A stretch of DNA of 64,000 bases from Cellulomonas chitinilytica (GTDB lineage: Bacteria; Actinomycetota; Actinomycetes; Actinomycetales; Cellulomonadaceae): positions 434,001 through 498,000 of the forward strand of contig NZ_BONK01000001.1 in NCBI RefSeq assembly GCF_016862675.1, in the 5' to 3' direction. Made by a program: the position numbers and the translations under genes. Numbering within the stretch: the stretch's first letter is position 1; the number at the start of each line of letters is the position of its first letter. Under the pieces are notes generated by a model. That model searched no databases. It worked only from the letters and a program-made list of their open reading frames with translations, and had not been told where the DNA came from. This document shows, in pieces, positions 24,975-33,159 of this stretch.

Positions 24975-25654
24975 CCGTGCGCTCCGAGCCTCAACCGGCC
25001 GCCGTCGAGCTCGAGCGCCCGGTCGGCCCAGCGCGCGGTCGTCGGGTCGTGCGTGATGACGACGACCGCGACCCCCTTGCGGGCCTGCGAGTCGAACAGG
25101 TCGAGGATGTTGTCGGCGTTCGCCCGGTCGAGGTTTCCCGTCGGCTCGTCCGCGAGCAGCACCGGCGGCTGCGTCAGGATCGCGCGAGCGACGGCGAGCC
25201 GTTGCTTCTCCCCTCCCGACAGCAGGCGGCCGGGGGCGTTCCGGCGGTGCGTCAGCCCGACCTGCGTCAGTGCGTCCCGGACCAGGTCCGCCCGGCCGCG
25301 GCGGCCGACGCCCGAGATCGCGAGCTTGATGGCGAGGTTCTCGGCGACGGTCCGGGCGCCGAGGACGTGATGCTCCTGGAAGACGAACCCCAGGGCCGAG
25401 GCGCGGTGCTTGGCGCGCGTCGACGACGACAATGCGCAGGTGTCCTGCCCGAGGAGGTCGTACGCCCCCGACGTCGGGACGTCCAGCAGGCCCAGGATGT
25501 TCAGGAGCGTGGACTTGCCGGAGCCCGAGCTGCCGAAGATCGCCACTCGCTCTCCCGCGCCGACGGACAGGTCCACCCCGTGCAGGACCGGCGTCGGGGG
25601 GTGCCCCACGTAGGTCTTCGTGACGTCGCGCACCTCGAGGGCAGGACGGCTCAC
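24971..25654 (-). CDS. ABC transporter ATP-binding protein (MacB/LolD type)
   Basis: This 227-residue ATPase has Walker A GSSGSGKS (about 40-47), Q-loop FVFQEHHV, signature LSGGEKQ, Walker B VLLADEP followed by TGNLD, and H-loop ITHDP. The ADEPTGNLD block and overall length place it in the LolD/MacB group. The GTG start overlaps the adaptor stop (GTGA, 25651-25654), and its own stop overlaps the permease start. It energises the tripartite system encoded here. Confidence 0.93.
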   Translation of the reverse strand: MSRPALEVRDVTKTYVGHPPTPVLHGVDLSVGAGERVAIFGSSGSGKSTLLNILGLLDVPTSGAYDLLGQDTCALSSSTRAKHRASALGFVFQEHHVLGARTVAENLAIKLAISGVGRRGRADLVRDALTQVGLTHRRNAPGRLLSGGEKQRLAVARAILTQPPVLLADEPTGNLDRANADNILDLFDSQARKGVAVVVITHDPTTARWADRALELDGGRLRLGAHG

Positions 25655-26934
25655 CCGCTGACCTGGACGACGTCGCCGACGTGGAGCCCCGACTCGACGA
25701 TCGCCCACCCCTGGCCGGACGCGACGACCGTGACGGCGACGCGTGCCGGTGTGCCCCCGCCCGCCATGACGTACGACCCGTCCGAGTCGTGCCGCACCGC
25801 GACGAGCGGGACGGCCGGCCCGGACGCCGCCTCGGGCGCCTGGTCCGGCGTGACCACGACGAGCGCACCGTCGTCGAACACCGAGTCCGCACCCAGCGTC
25901 AGCGTGATGTCGAAGCCCGGTGGGGTCCCCTCCTCCGTGGCGGCCGACCGGAAGTCGCTCACCGCGGTGACCGTCGCGCTCGCACTGACGCTCGTGTCGC
26001 TCGCTCCGGTGATCGTCGCGGTCGCGCCGACCGCCAGCTGGTCCGCCGCCGCGACGGACGCGCGCGCGACGACCGTGGTGTCCCCCGAGCGGAGGGTGAG
26101 GGCGGGCGCCTCGGTGACATCGGTCCCCACCGCCGCGACCGAGACGAGCTGGACGGGTGCCGAGGGCAGCGAGAGGATCTCGGCCGCCGGCAGTGGTGTG
26201 TCGGCGGCCGCCGTGGCCGCGGCGAGGTCCGCCCGGGCCTTGGTGACGGCTGCCTCGAGTCCCGCCGTGCTCGTGGGGGCGTCGAGTGCGCCCTCCGGTG
26301 ACGTCGGGGCTGGCTGGAGGGCCGCCTCCGCCGCCGTCAGCGCCTCGTTCGCTGCCTCGACCGCGGACGACAGCTCGGTGGACGGCGCCGGGGCGCTCGC
26401 GCCGACGCGGGCGTACAGGGCCCGGATCGCGGCGGACGTCTGCCGCCCGAACCGCCCGTCGGGCGTGCCCCGGAACAGGTGGAGGCCGGCGAGCCCCTCC
26501 TGGACCGCTCGCACGTCGCTCCCCTCCATCCCTGGTCCGAGATCCCGGAAGAGGTCGAACGGGAGCGTGAGGGTGACCAGCGGTCGGCTGTTGACCTCGA
26601 TCGGCGCCGTCCCCGGCAGGAGGACGGCACCGGCGTCGACGGACCGGCCGGTCAGGACCGAGCGGGAGGCCGATGCCGAGGTCGCGGCCGGGACGACGTC
26701 GCGTCTCGTCCCGGCTGCGACCTTGCCCGTCACGACCGTCTCCTCCGCGGTGATCTCCCGCTGCGTCACCCGCGCCGTGACCGGGACCTTCTCCCGGGAG
26801 TTCGCGGCCGCTGCCTCGGACGGCGAACGGACCAGCGTGCCGAGGGCGAAAGCGACGCTGGTCACGAGCAGCGACACGACGACCCAGACCGCCAGCCACC
26901 GTGCTCGTCGCGGGCCGGACTGCTCACTCACCAT
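25651..26934 (-). CDS. Membrane-anchored HlyD-like adaptor with peptidoglycan-binding domain
   Basis: This 427-residue protein has an N-terminal membrane anchor (about 15-37, WLAVWVVVSLLVTSVAFALG) and a barrel-like HlyD/biotinyl-lipoyl region. A peptidoglycan-binding-1 domain (about 135-175, EGSDVRAVQEGLAGL and TPDGRFGRQTSAAIRAL) interrupts it. A Glu/Ala coiled-coil hairpin (about 185-250) and beta-rich C-terminal domains follow. It links the FtsX-type permease to the wall. The ATG at 26934 overlaps the lipoprotein stop (ATGGTGA); a GTG three bases on is also possible. Such adaptor-ATPase-permease triplets are frequent in actinobacteria, but their substrates are mostly unknown. Confidence 0.8.
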   Translation of the reverse strand: MVSEQSGPRRARWLAVWVVVSLLVTSVAFALGTLVRSPSEAAAANSREKVPVTARVTQREITAEETVVTGKVAAGTRRDVVPAATSASASRSVLTGRSVDAGAVLLPGTAPIEVNSRPLVTLTLPFDLFRDLGPGMEGSDVRAVQEGLAGLHLFRGTPDGRFGRQTSAAIRALYARVGASAPAPSTELSSAVEAANEALTAAEAALQPAPTSPEGALDAPTSTAGLEAAVTKARADLAAATAAADTPLPAAEILSLPSAPVQLVSVAAVGTDVTEAPALTLRSGDTTVVARASVAAADQLAVGATATITGASDTSVSASATVTAVSDFRSAATEEGTPPGFDITLTLGADSVFDDGALVVVTPDQAPEAASGPAVPLVAVRHDSDGSYVMAGGGTPARVAVTVVASGQGWAIVESGLHVGDVVQVSG

Positions 26935-27941
26935 GTCGTCGTGAGGTCGGCGTGCGCGGCGACGATGTCCTGTGCCTGCGCCAGGGCGTCGTCGAGGTTC
27001 TGCCGGAAGGCGCGCATCTCGTCGAGGTTCCGGATGATCAAGGGTGCCTGGGCCTGTGCGACCAGAGCGGCGGCGCGCTCGGTGTACCGGACCTGGTCCT
27101 TGCACCTGACCACGCCGACCGCGAGGGCGATCTGGTCGGCGTCGATCGTTCCCGGGTCGGCACCAGCCACCCCGGCCGTGAACCCGAGGTGGCCGTCGTC
27201 GAACGCTGCGGGGTCGACGGCGATGCCCTGCTGCTCGTAGCACGCGCGCAGCTCTGCGCGGAGGCCATCGGCCACGTCCGACTCCTGCGCCGCGGTCGCC
27301 GCGTCGGACAGCTCGCGCATCCACGGTGCTGTCGGGCTCTGCGCCGCACGCAGCTCGGCCGCCACCTTCTTGTTCTTGGCGTAGCACTCGTCCACGACCT
27401 GACGCTCGGGGCTGTCGGTCGGGATGTCGCCCAACGTGCGGTCCGCGCGCGGGGCTACCGGCGGCGCACTTGGTGCTCCGACGATCCCGTTGCCGCGAAG
27501 GTCGGCGTCGGTCATCGGCTGGACGAAGGCGAACCGCTCGGCCTGAGCGATGGTCCAGGGGCCGTCCAGGGCGTCCTGGTCGTACTCCTGCGGCACGTCT
27601 CGCGCGGGGACCAGGTAGCGCACCCCTTGCGCGTCCGCGCACGCGGCTGCGTCCAGCAGGATCGCCTCGTCGAGCACGGACGAGTCGGCCTTCGTCGGCA
27701 GGAACGGGTCCAGCGGGAACGTGATCGCCCCGGTCTGCTGGTTCAGCTCGGCGTCGAGCACGACACCCGCGCTGATCGCGGCGGCCGTGGCCGCGGCGTC
27801 CGGGGCGTCGTCGCGCGCTCGGTCGTCACCCGTGCCGCCGGTGCACGCAGCGAGCGTTCCGACGAGCACGAGCGTGACGAGGACTCGGCCCCGGGCCCCG
27901 ACCGTCGACGGTCGGGACCCGGGGAGGTGCGATGAGATCAC
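26928..27941 (-). CDS. Lipoprotein of unknown function
   Basis: This 337-residue lipoprotein has a signal peptide ending in the lipobox LAAC (Cys at about residue 33), followed by an acidic, Ala-rich mature chain. The chain has recurring KNKKVAAEL and long helical segments, and five or so cysteines such as ACADAQG, DECYAKN, RACYEQQ and VRCKDQ. No catalytic motif is recognisable. The GTG overlaps the stop of the I36-like gene (GTGA, 27938-27941) and the stop overlaps the adaptor start. It may be the substrate-handling or sensor part of the exporter. Confidence 0.7.
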   Translation of the reverse strand: MISSHLPGSRPSTVGARGRVLVTLVLVGTLAACTGGTGDDRARDDAPDAAATAAAISAGVVLDAELNQQTGAITFPLDPFLPTKADSSVLDEAILLDAAACADAQGVRYLVPARDVPQEYDQDALDGPWTIAQAERFAFVQPMTDADLRGNGIVGAPSAPPVAPRADRTLGDIPTDSPERQVVDECYAKNKKVAAELRAAQSPTAPWMRELSDAATAAQESDVADGLRAELRACYEQQGIAVDPAAFDDGHLGFTAGVAGADPGTIDADQIALAVGVVRCKDQVRYTERAAALVAQAQAPLIIRNLDEMRAFRQNLDDALAQAQDIVAAHADLTTTW

Positions 27942-28366
27942 CTGCAGTCCGAGAACTGCGCGGACGAGACCTGGTCGTTGGCGTTGGCCGGGGCCGCCCA
28001 GGACCCCACGCCTGCGCCGTTGGTCAGGTCGGGGTCGCGGTAGTTCATGTTGTCGAGCTGGCGCGAGTTCAGGTAGAAGTACCCGTCGTTCAGCACCCAG
28101 TCGTCGCGGTTGATGTAGTAGCTGCGGTGGCACGACCCACCGTTCGCGGACGCGGAGCTGGTCTTGTCGTTCAGCCAGGCTCCTCCGGCGAACGAGAGCT
28201 TGGAGTTGCTGAATCCCCGCAAGGTCCCCCCGTAACCGGCGTCGGTGTAGAGACACATGTAGCCGGAGTCGCACAGGCCGTCGTAGGCCTGCGCGACGGG
28301 CGCGACGGCGAGGACGCCGAACCCTGCGACGGTGAGCGTGACGATGGCGCGACGAAGTATGCGCAT
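27938..28366 (-). CDS. Secreted peptidase inhibitor family I36 / beta-gamma-crystallin-like protein
   Basis: This 142-residue protein has a Sec signal peptide (1-27, cut after AQA). The mature part begins CDSGYMCLYTDAGYGGTLRG, the Greek-key pattern of the Inhibitor_I36 family, with four cysteines in all (32, 38, one in GGSCHRS and one in the final DCR). I36 proteins include the Streptomyces metalloprotease inhibitor SMPI and bacterial crystallin-like proteins. The ATG has an AGGGAGA site. It is the first gene of a coupled five-gene operon, so its export or surface display may depend on the downstream ABC machinery. That link is inference. Confidence 0.75.
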   Translation of the reverse strand: MRILRRAIVTLTVAGFGVLAVAPVAQAYDGLCDSGYMCLYTDAGYGGTLRGFSNSKLSFAGGAWLNDKTSSASANGGSCHRSYYINRDDWVLNDGYFYLNSRQLDNMNYRDPDLTNGAGVGSWAAPANANDQVSSAQFSDCR

Positions 28367-28425
28367 TCTGAGTTTTCTCCCTGCTCGGGACGATTCGGGC
28401 GAGTTCGCCCGCGGTCGTGAAGGTA

Positions 28426-28439
28426 GTGACCCGCGTCAC
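28426..28439. promoter_or_regulatory. CRP-like palindrome GTGA-N6-TCAC
   Basis: GTGACCCGCGTCAC lies 60 nt upstream of the I36-like gene. It matches the half-site spacing of CRP/GlxR-type operators, so the accessory operon may respond to cAMP. Confidence 0.4.
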
Positions 28440-28565
28440 CCGCCGCGGGAGTTTCGCTCTCCTCGTTACCTTCTTGTGACCTGGCGATCGCAGGCGGCCG
28501 CGGGACACTCGCACGACCGTGACCCGGCACCGCGCCACGACGACGCGGGCGTGAGTGAGCGTGAG

Positions 28566-28637
28566 CTCCGCCCCCAGGATTCGAACCTGGACTGCACGGC
28601 TCCAAAGGCCGGCGTGCTGCCGTTACACCAGGGCGGA
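28566..28637 (-). tRNA. tRNA-Gln (anticodon TTG)
   Basis: A 72-nt cloverleaf reads on the minus strand. The 7-bp acceptor stem is TCCGCCC/GGGCGGA, the T-arm is CCAGG-TTCGAAT-CCTGG, and the anticodon loop CTTTGGA gives TTG (reads CAA). CCA is not encoded. It lies between the accessory ABC operon and the TetR gene. Confidence 0.95.
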
Positions 28638-28741
28638 CCGGCGGTTCGTGCACCGCCGTCGGCGGACCAGTCTGCCAGGGCACGCACCCGCACCACGGAC
28701 CGGCACCACGGCCCGGACGCGACGCACGGCATGATGGCCCC

Positions 28742-29377
28742 GTGACGCCGGAGACCAAGCGCGTGCCGCGTTCGCGCATGACGGGCACGCAGCGACGCGC
28801 CCAGCTGCTCGACGTCTCCCGTCGCCTGTTCGCCGAGAAGGGCTTCGACGGCACGAGCGTCGAGGAGATCGCCGCGCGCGCCGAGGTGTCCAAGCCCGTC
28901 GTGTACGAGCACTTCGGAGGCAAGGAAGGCGTCTACGCGGTCGTCGTCGACCGGGAGATCCAGGCGCTGACGGGTGCGCTGAGCGGGGCGCTGGAGGGCG
29001 GCGGCCACCCCAAGGTGCTCGTCGAGCGGACCACGCTCGCGCTGCTCAGCTACATCGAGACGTCCGAGGACGGCTTCCGCATCCTCGTGCGCGACTCCCC
29101 CGTGGCGCAGGCGACCGGCACGTTCTCGAGCCTCATCGGCGACGTCGCGACGCAGGTCGAGCACCTGCTCGCCGACCAGTTCAAGAAGCAGGGCCTCGAC
29201 CCGCGCACCGCGCCGATCTACGCGCAGATGCTCGTCGGCATGGTCGCGCTCACCGGTCAGTGGTGGCTCGACGCGCGCAGTCCCCGCAAGGCGGAGGTCG
29301 CCGCGCACCTCGTCAACCTCGCCTGGAACGGTCTGTCGGGGCTGGAGCGCCGCCCGACGCTCGCCAAGCACACCTGA
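28742..29377 (+). CDS. TetR family transcriptional regulator
   Basis: This 211-residue one-component regulator has its HTH at about residues 20-65 (RAQLLDVSRRLFAEKGFDG, then EVSKPVVYEHFGGKEGVY). The following helices form the ligand and dimer domain and include WWLDARSPRKAEVAAHLVNL, often seen in the Rv1019-type group next to glmU and tRNA-Gln. A CATGAT -10-like box lies 6 nt before the GTG, which suggests a leaderless transcript. An internal ATG at 28778 is a less likely start. The target is unknown. Confidence 0.9.
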   Translation: MTPETKRVPRSRMTGTQRRAQLLDVSRRLFAEKGFDGTSVEEIAARAEVSKPVVYEHFGGKEGVYAVVVDREIQALTGALSGALEGGGHPKVLVERTTLALLSYIETSEDGFRILVRDSPVAQATGTFSSLIGDVATQVEHLLADQFKKQGLDPRTAPIYAQMLVGMVALTGQWWLDARSPRKAEVAAHLVNLAWNGLSGLERRPTLAKHT

Positions 29378-29409
29378 CCGACGTCCCGGAGGGGTCTGTC
29401 GACGTCGAG

Positions 29410-29415
29410 TAATCT
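29410..29415 (+). promoter_or_regulatory. -10 box TAATCT of a leaderless gene
   Basis: TAATCT ends exactly 6 nt before the ATG at 29422 and no ribosome-binding site is present, which is the signature of a leaderless transcript. Confidence 0.5.
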
Positions 29416-29421
29416 CGCGAC

Positions 29422-29946
29422 ATGGCGTCAGGCACCGTTCCCGTCGAGCCGGGTGCGCGCGACGAGGTCGACCGGATCGTGCTCGCGTGGGAGCGGGAAC
29501 GGCCGGACCTCGACGTGCGGCCGCTCACCGTGCTGTCCCGGGTCAGCCGGCTCGCACGCCACCTCGACCTCGCGCGCCGCGGCGCGTTCGCGCGGCACGA
29601 CCTGGAGACGTGGGAGTTCGACGTGCTCTCGGCCCTGCGTCGGGCCGGGGCGCCGTACCGGCTGTCCCCCGGCGCCCTGCTCACCCAGACGCTCGTGACG
29701 AGCGGCACGATGACGAACCGGATCGACCGGCTCGTGGAGCACGGGCTGGTGGAGCGCCAGCCGTCGCCCGACGACCGCCGCGGGGTGCTCGTCCAGCTCA
29801 CGGACGCCGGGCTGGCCCGGGTCGACGCCGCGTTCGCGGACCTGCTCGACGTCGAGCGGAACCTGCTCGGCGACCTTTCGGAGGCGGACCGCGGCCGGCT
29901 GGCCGACCTGCTGCGCGAGGTCGTCGCCCCCTTCGACGCCTCGTGA
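29422..29946 (+). CDS. MarR family transcriptional regulator
   Basis: This 174-residue protein has a winged helix at about 60-130, with LTQTLVTSGTMTNRIDRLVEHGLVERQPSPDDRRGVLVQLT. DDRRG is the wing turn of MarR proteins. The ATG appears leaderless. Its stop lies 15 nt before the MFS transporter start, so it probably controls that gene and itself in response to a small ligand. Confidence 0.93.
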   Translation: MASGTVPVEPGARDEVDRIVLAWERERPDLDVRPLTVLSRVSRLARHLDLARRGAFARHDLETWEFDVLSALRRAGAPYRLSPGALLTQTLVTSGTMTNRIDRLVEHGLVERQPSPDDRRGVLVQLTDAGLARVDAAFADLLDVERNLLGDLSEADRGRLADLLREVVAPFDAS

Positions 29947-29961
29947 GGGCATGAGCCGGCG

Positions 29962-31170
29962 ATGAGTGGGGTCCGGCCGCTCGTCGGACCGGCCGCGCGG
30001 GGGCTGCTGCTCTCCGCCGTCCTGCTGTACGCCCTCAACCTGCGCGCGCCGATCACGGCACTCGCGCCCGTCGTCGAGCCGCTGCGCGACGACCTGGGCC
30101 TGTCCGCGGCGGGAGCCGGGCTGCTCACCGGGGTTCCGGTGCTCTGCTTCGCGCTCGCGACGCCGCTGGTGTCCGTGCTGCTCGCACGGCTCGGTACGGC
30201 CCTCGTCGTCGCCGCTTCGCTCGTCACCGTGCTGGCCGGGACCGTGCTGCGCTCGTCGGGCGGCGCCACCACGGCCCTCGTCGGGACGGTGCTCATCGGC
30301 GTCGCGATCACCGCGGGCAACGTCGCCGTGCCGGTCGTCATCGGCCGGGACTTCCCCGGGCACGTCGCCCGCGTCACCGGCCTGTACACCGCCGCGCTCA
30401 ACGGCGGCAGCGTCCTGACGACGACCCTCACCGCGCCCCTCGCCGAGCTCGTCGGCTGGCGGTGGGCGCTGGCCTCGTGGGGGCTCCTGGCCGTCGTCGC
30501 GCTCGCCGTGTGGCTGCGGGCGTACGGGTGGCGGCGGGCGGCTCGCGGCCCTGCCCGGACCGGCCCCGACGACCCGGACGACGGGCGGCCCGACGTGCTG
30601 CGGCGCTCCGTCACGTGGCTGCTCGCGGTGGCGTTCGCGGGGCAGGCGTTCGGCTACTACGCGGTGAGCGCGTGGCTGCCGTCGGTCCTGCACGACGAGC
30701 TGGGTCTCGCGCGGACGGCGTCCGGCGGGGCGGCCGCGCTGTTCCAGCTGTTCGGGATGGTCGGTGGCATCGGCGTGCCGCTGGCGCTGGGGCGGCGGGT
30801 GCCCGTGCGGGTCGTCGCGCTGGCGATCACGGTCGGGTGGGTGCTGCTGCCCGTCGGGCTGCTCGTCGCCCCCGGCTGGTGGCCGCTGTGGTGCACGTGC
30901 GCGGGCGTGGCGCAGGGCGGCAACTTCGCGGTGATCTTCACCGTGGTCGCGACGACGGCGGGGTCGCAGGCGGGCGCCCGGCGGATGTCCGCGGCGATCC
31001 AGACGGCCGGCTACGGGTGCGCCGCCCTCGGCCCGAGCGTGCTCGGCGCGGTGCACACGGCGTCGGGCGGGTGGACCGCACCGCTGCTCGTGGTGCTCGG
31101 GGCGGTGCTCGCGATGGCCGTGGCGGCGCAGCTCGCCCTGGCGCGGGCGGCGGGTGTGCACGGCGCCTGA
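29962..31170 (+). CDS. CynX/NimT-family MFS transporter
   Basis: This 402-residue transporter has 12 predicted spans. The N-terminal LYALNLRAPITALAPVVEPLRDDLGLSAAGAGLLTG (two segments) is typical of the CynX/NimT (cyanate, nitroimidazole) group. The second half begins near residue 215 (FAGQAFGYYAVSAWLPSVL). A GAG site precedes the ATG. With the upstream MarR gene it forms a regulator-exporter pair, probably for a small toxic anion or drug; the substrate is not assignable. Confidence 0.87.
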   Translation: MSGVRPLVGPAARGLLLSAVLLYALNLRAPITALAPVVEPLRDDLGLSAAGAGLLTGVPVLCFALATPLVSVLLARLGTALVVAASLVTVLAGTVLRSSGGATTALVGTVLIGVAITAGNVAVPVVIGRDFPGHVARVTGLYTAALNGGSVLTTTLTAPLAELVGWRWALASWGLLAVVALAVWLRAYGWRRAARGPARTGPDDPDDGRPDVLRRSVTWLLAVAFAGQAFGYYAVSAWLPSVLHDELGLARTASGGAAALFQLFGMVGGIGVPLALGRRVPVRVVALAITVGWVLLPVGLLVAPGWWPLWCTCAGVAQGGNFAVIFTVVATTAGSQAGARRMSAAIQTAGYGCAALGPSVLGAVHTASGGWTAPLLVVLGAVLAMAVAAQLALARAAGVHGA

Positions 31171-31234
31171 CCAGCGACGACGAGGTCGCCACCGTCCGGG
31201 TGCGGGACGCGCCGGGTGCGGTGGGACCGGCCCG

Positions 31235-33049
31235 TCAGCCCACGATCTCCGCGGCGTCGAGCCACTGGCCCTCGAGGTCGTCCTTCTCCGCCGCGAGGGT
31301 CCGCAGCTCGGCGTCGAGCGCGAGGACGGCCTCGTGGTCGGTCGCCTGCTCGGCCATCCGGGCGTGCACCTTCGCCTCGAGCTCCGCGATCTTCGAGAGC
31401 CGACGCTCGATGCGGCCGATCTCCTTGCGGGCGGCACGGACGTCCGCCGGCGACGCGGTCGGCGTGGTCGGCACGTCGGCGGCGACGGGCGCGGGCGTCG
31501 TCGCCGCGGGTGCCGCGCTCGCAGCGACCGCCGCGCGGCGCAGGTCCAGGTACTGCTCGACGCCGCCCGGCAGGTCCCGGATCACACCGTCGCCCAGCAG
31601 CGCGAGCTGCCGGTCGCAGACCCGTTCCAGCAGGTAGCGGTCGTGCGACACGACGACGAGCGTGCCGGGCCAGCCGTCGAGGAGGTCCTCCAGGGCCGCG
31701 AGGGTGTCGGTGTCGAGGTCGTTCGTCGGCTCGTCGAGCAGCAGGACGTTGGGCTCGCCGACGAGGAGGCGCAGCAGCTGCAGCCGCCGCCGCTCGCCGC
31801 CGGACAGGTCGCGGACCGGTGTGCGGGCGCGGTCGCGGGCGAACCCGAGACGTTCGACGAGCTGCGACGCGGTGAGCTCCTTGCCGCCCACCACCACCGA
31901 CCGCTTCTCCCGCTCGACGACCTCGACCACGCGCAGGTCCGCGAGCTCGTCGAGGTCCTCCACGTCCTGCCGGAGCTCGGCGACCTGCACGGTCTTGCCC
32001 CGCTTGACCCGCCCGGACGTCGGCTGGACCCGGCCCGCGAGGAGCCCCATGAGCGACGTCTTGCCCGCGCCGTTCACGCCGACCAGCCCGACACGGTCTC
32101 CCGGTCCGAGCCGCCACGTGACGTCGTCGAGCAGCACCCGCGTCCCGGTGCCGTCGTGCGCCGGGTACGCCAGCGTCACGTCCTCGACGTCGAGCACGTC
32201 CTTGCCGAGCCGCGCCGTCGCCATCCGGGTCAGCGCGAGCTGGTCGCGCGGCGGCGGCTCGTCGGCGATGAGCGCGTTCGCGGCGTCGATCCGGAACTTC
32301 GGCTTCGACGTGCGGGCCGGCGCGCCGCGACGCAGCCAGGCGAGCTCCTTGCGGAGCAGGTTCTGCCGCTTCTCCTCGGTCGTGGCCGCCGTGCGGGCGC
32401 GCTCGGCGCGGGCCAGGACGTAGGCCGCGTACCCGCCGTCGTACTGGTCGACGACGCCGTCGTGCACCTCCCACGTGCGCGTGCAGACCGCGTCGAGGAA
32501 CCAGCGGTCGTGCGTGACGACCACGAGGGCGCCCGACCCGCGCGCGTACCGCTCGACGAGGTGCGCGGCGAGCCAGGCCACCCCCTCGACGTCGAGGTGG
32601 TTCGTGGGCTCGTCGAGCACCAGGACCTCGTCGTCCCGCACCAGCAGGGCCGCGAGCGCGACACGACGCCGCTGCCCGCCGGACAGGGTGCTCACGTCCG
32701 CGGCGAGGTCGACGTCGGCGAGCAGGCCCGCGTGGATCGAGCGGATGCCCGCGTGGGTGGCCCACTCGTGCTCGTCGATCCCGCCGTGGACGGCGTCGAG
32801 GACCGTGCCGCTCGCGAGGTCGTCGCGCTGCTCGAGGACCGCGACGCGCACACCGCCGGCGCGCGTCACGCGCCCCGAGTCGACCTCCTGGAGGCCCGCC
32901 AGGACCCGCAGCAGGGTCGACTTGCCCGCTCCGTTGGGCCCGACGACGCCGAGCAGCACACCGTCGTCGATGCCGAGGCTGACCTCGTCGAGCAGGGTGC
33001 GCGTGCCCAGCGTGAGGGTGACGCGGTCCGCGCCGAGAAGGTGAGCCAT
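31235..33049 (-). CDS. ABC-F family ATPase (Uup-like)
   Basis: This 604-residue soluble protein has two ABC domains and no membrane spans. Domain 1 has GPNGAGKS and LSGGQRRRVALA with LDEPTNHLD. Domain 2 has GVNGAGKT and LSGGERRRLQLL with LDEPTNDLD. The linker between them and a C-terminal coiled coil (about 520-600, KEIGRIERRLSKIAELE) match Uup/EttA-like translation factors acting on the ribosome. The ATG has a weak site. It converges on the MFS gene. It is not one of the clear antibiotic-resistance subfamilies. Confidence 0.92.
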   Translation of the reverse strand: MAHLLGADRVTLTLGTRTLLDEVSLGIDDGVLLGVVGPNGAGKSTLLRVLAGLQEVDSGRVTRAGGVRVAVLEQRDDLASGTVLDAVHGGIDEHEWATHAGIRSIHAGLLADVDLAADVSTLSGGQRRRVALAALLVRDDEVLVLDEPTNHLDVEGVAWLAAHLVERYARGSGALVVVTHDRWFLDAVCTRTWEVHDGVVDQYDGGYAAYVLARAERARTAATTEEKRQNLLRKELAWLRRGAPARTSKPKFRIDAANALIADEPPPRDQLALTRMATARLGKDVLDVEDVTLAYPAHDGTGTRVLLDDVTWRLGPGDRVGLVGVNGAGKTSLMGLLAGRVQPTSGRVKRGKTVQVAELRQDVEDLDELADLRVVEVVEREKRSVVVGGKELTASQLVERLGFARDRARTPVRDLSGGERRRLQLLRLLVGEPNVLLLDEPTNDLDTDTLAALEDLLDGWPGTLVVVSHDRYLLERVCDRQLALLGDGVIRDLPGGVEQYLDLRRAAVAASAAPAATTPAPVAADVPTTPTASPADVRAARKEIGRIERRLSKIAELEAKVHARMAEQATDHEAVLALDAELRTLAAEKDDLEGQWLDAAEIVG

Positions 33050-33146
33050 GAGGGCGACAGGCTACCCCGGGGCCGGGGTCACAGGATCTCCACGCCCGCA
33101 CGCGGACCTGCACAGGAACCGCCCGCACGTCGCTGACCTGCGCCTC

Positions 33147-33152
33147 TAGCGT
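33147..33152 (+). promoter_or_regulatory. -10 box TAGCGT of the LCP gene
   Basis: TAGCGT ends 7 nt before the ATG at 33160 with no ribosome-binding site, consistent with a leaderless mRNA. Confidence 0.45.
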
Positions 33153-33159
33153 CAGGCGC

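Noticed and set aside
23781..28366. Lactococcin-972-type bacteriocin system
   Set aside because: The first protein shows the I36 inhibitor/crystallin pattern with CxxxxxC near the mature N-terminus rather than the lactococcin 972 pattern, and the multi-span DUF1430-type protein is missing.
28742..28780. Internal ATG 28778 as the true start of the TetR gene
   Set aside because: The GTG at 28742 has a -10 box at the leaderless distance shared by other genes here. The inner ATG has neither this nor a ribosome-binding site.
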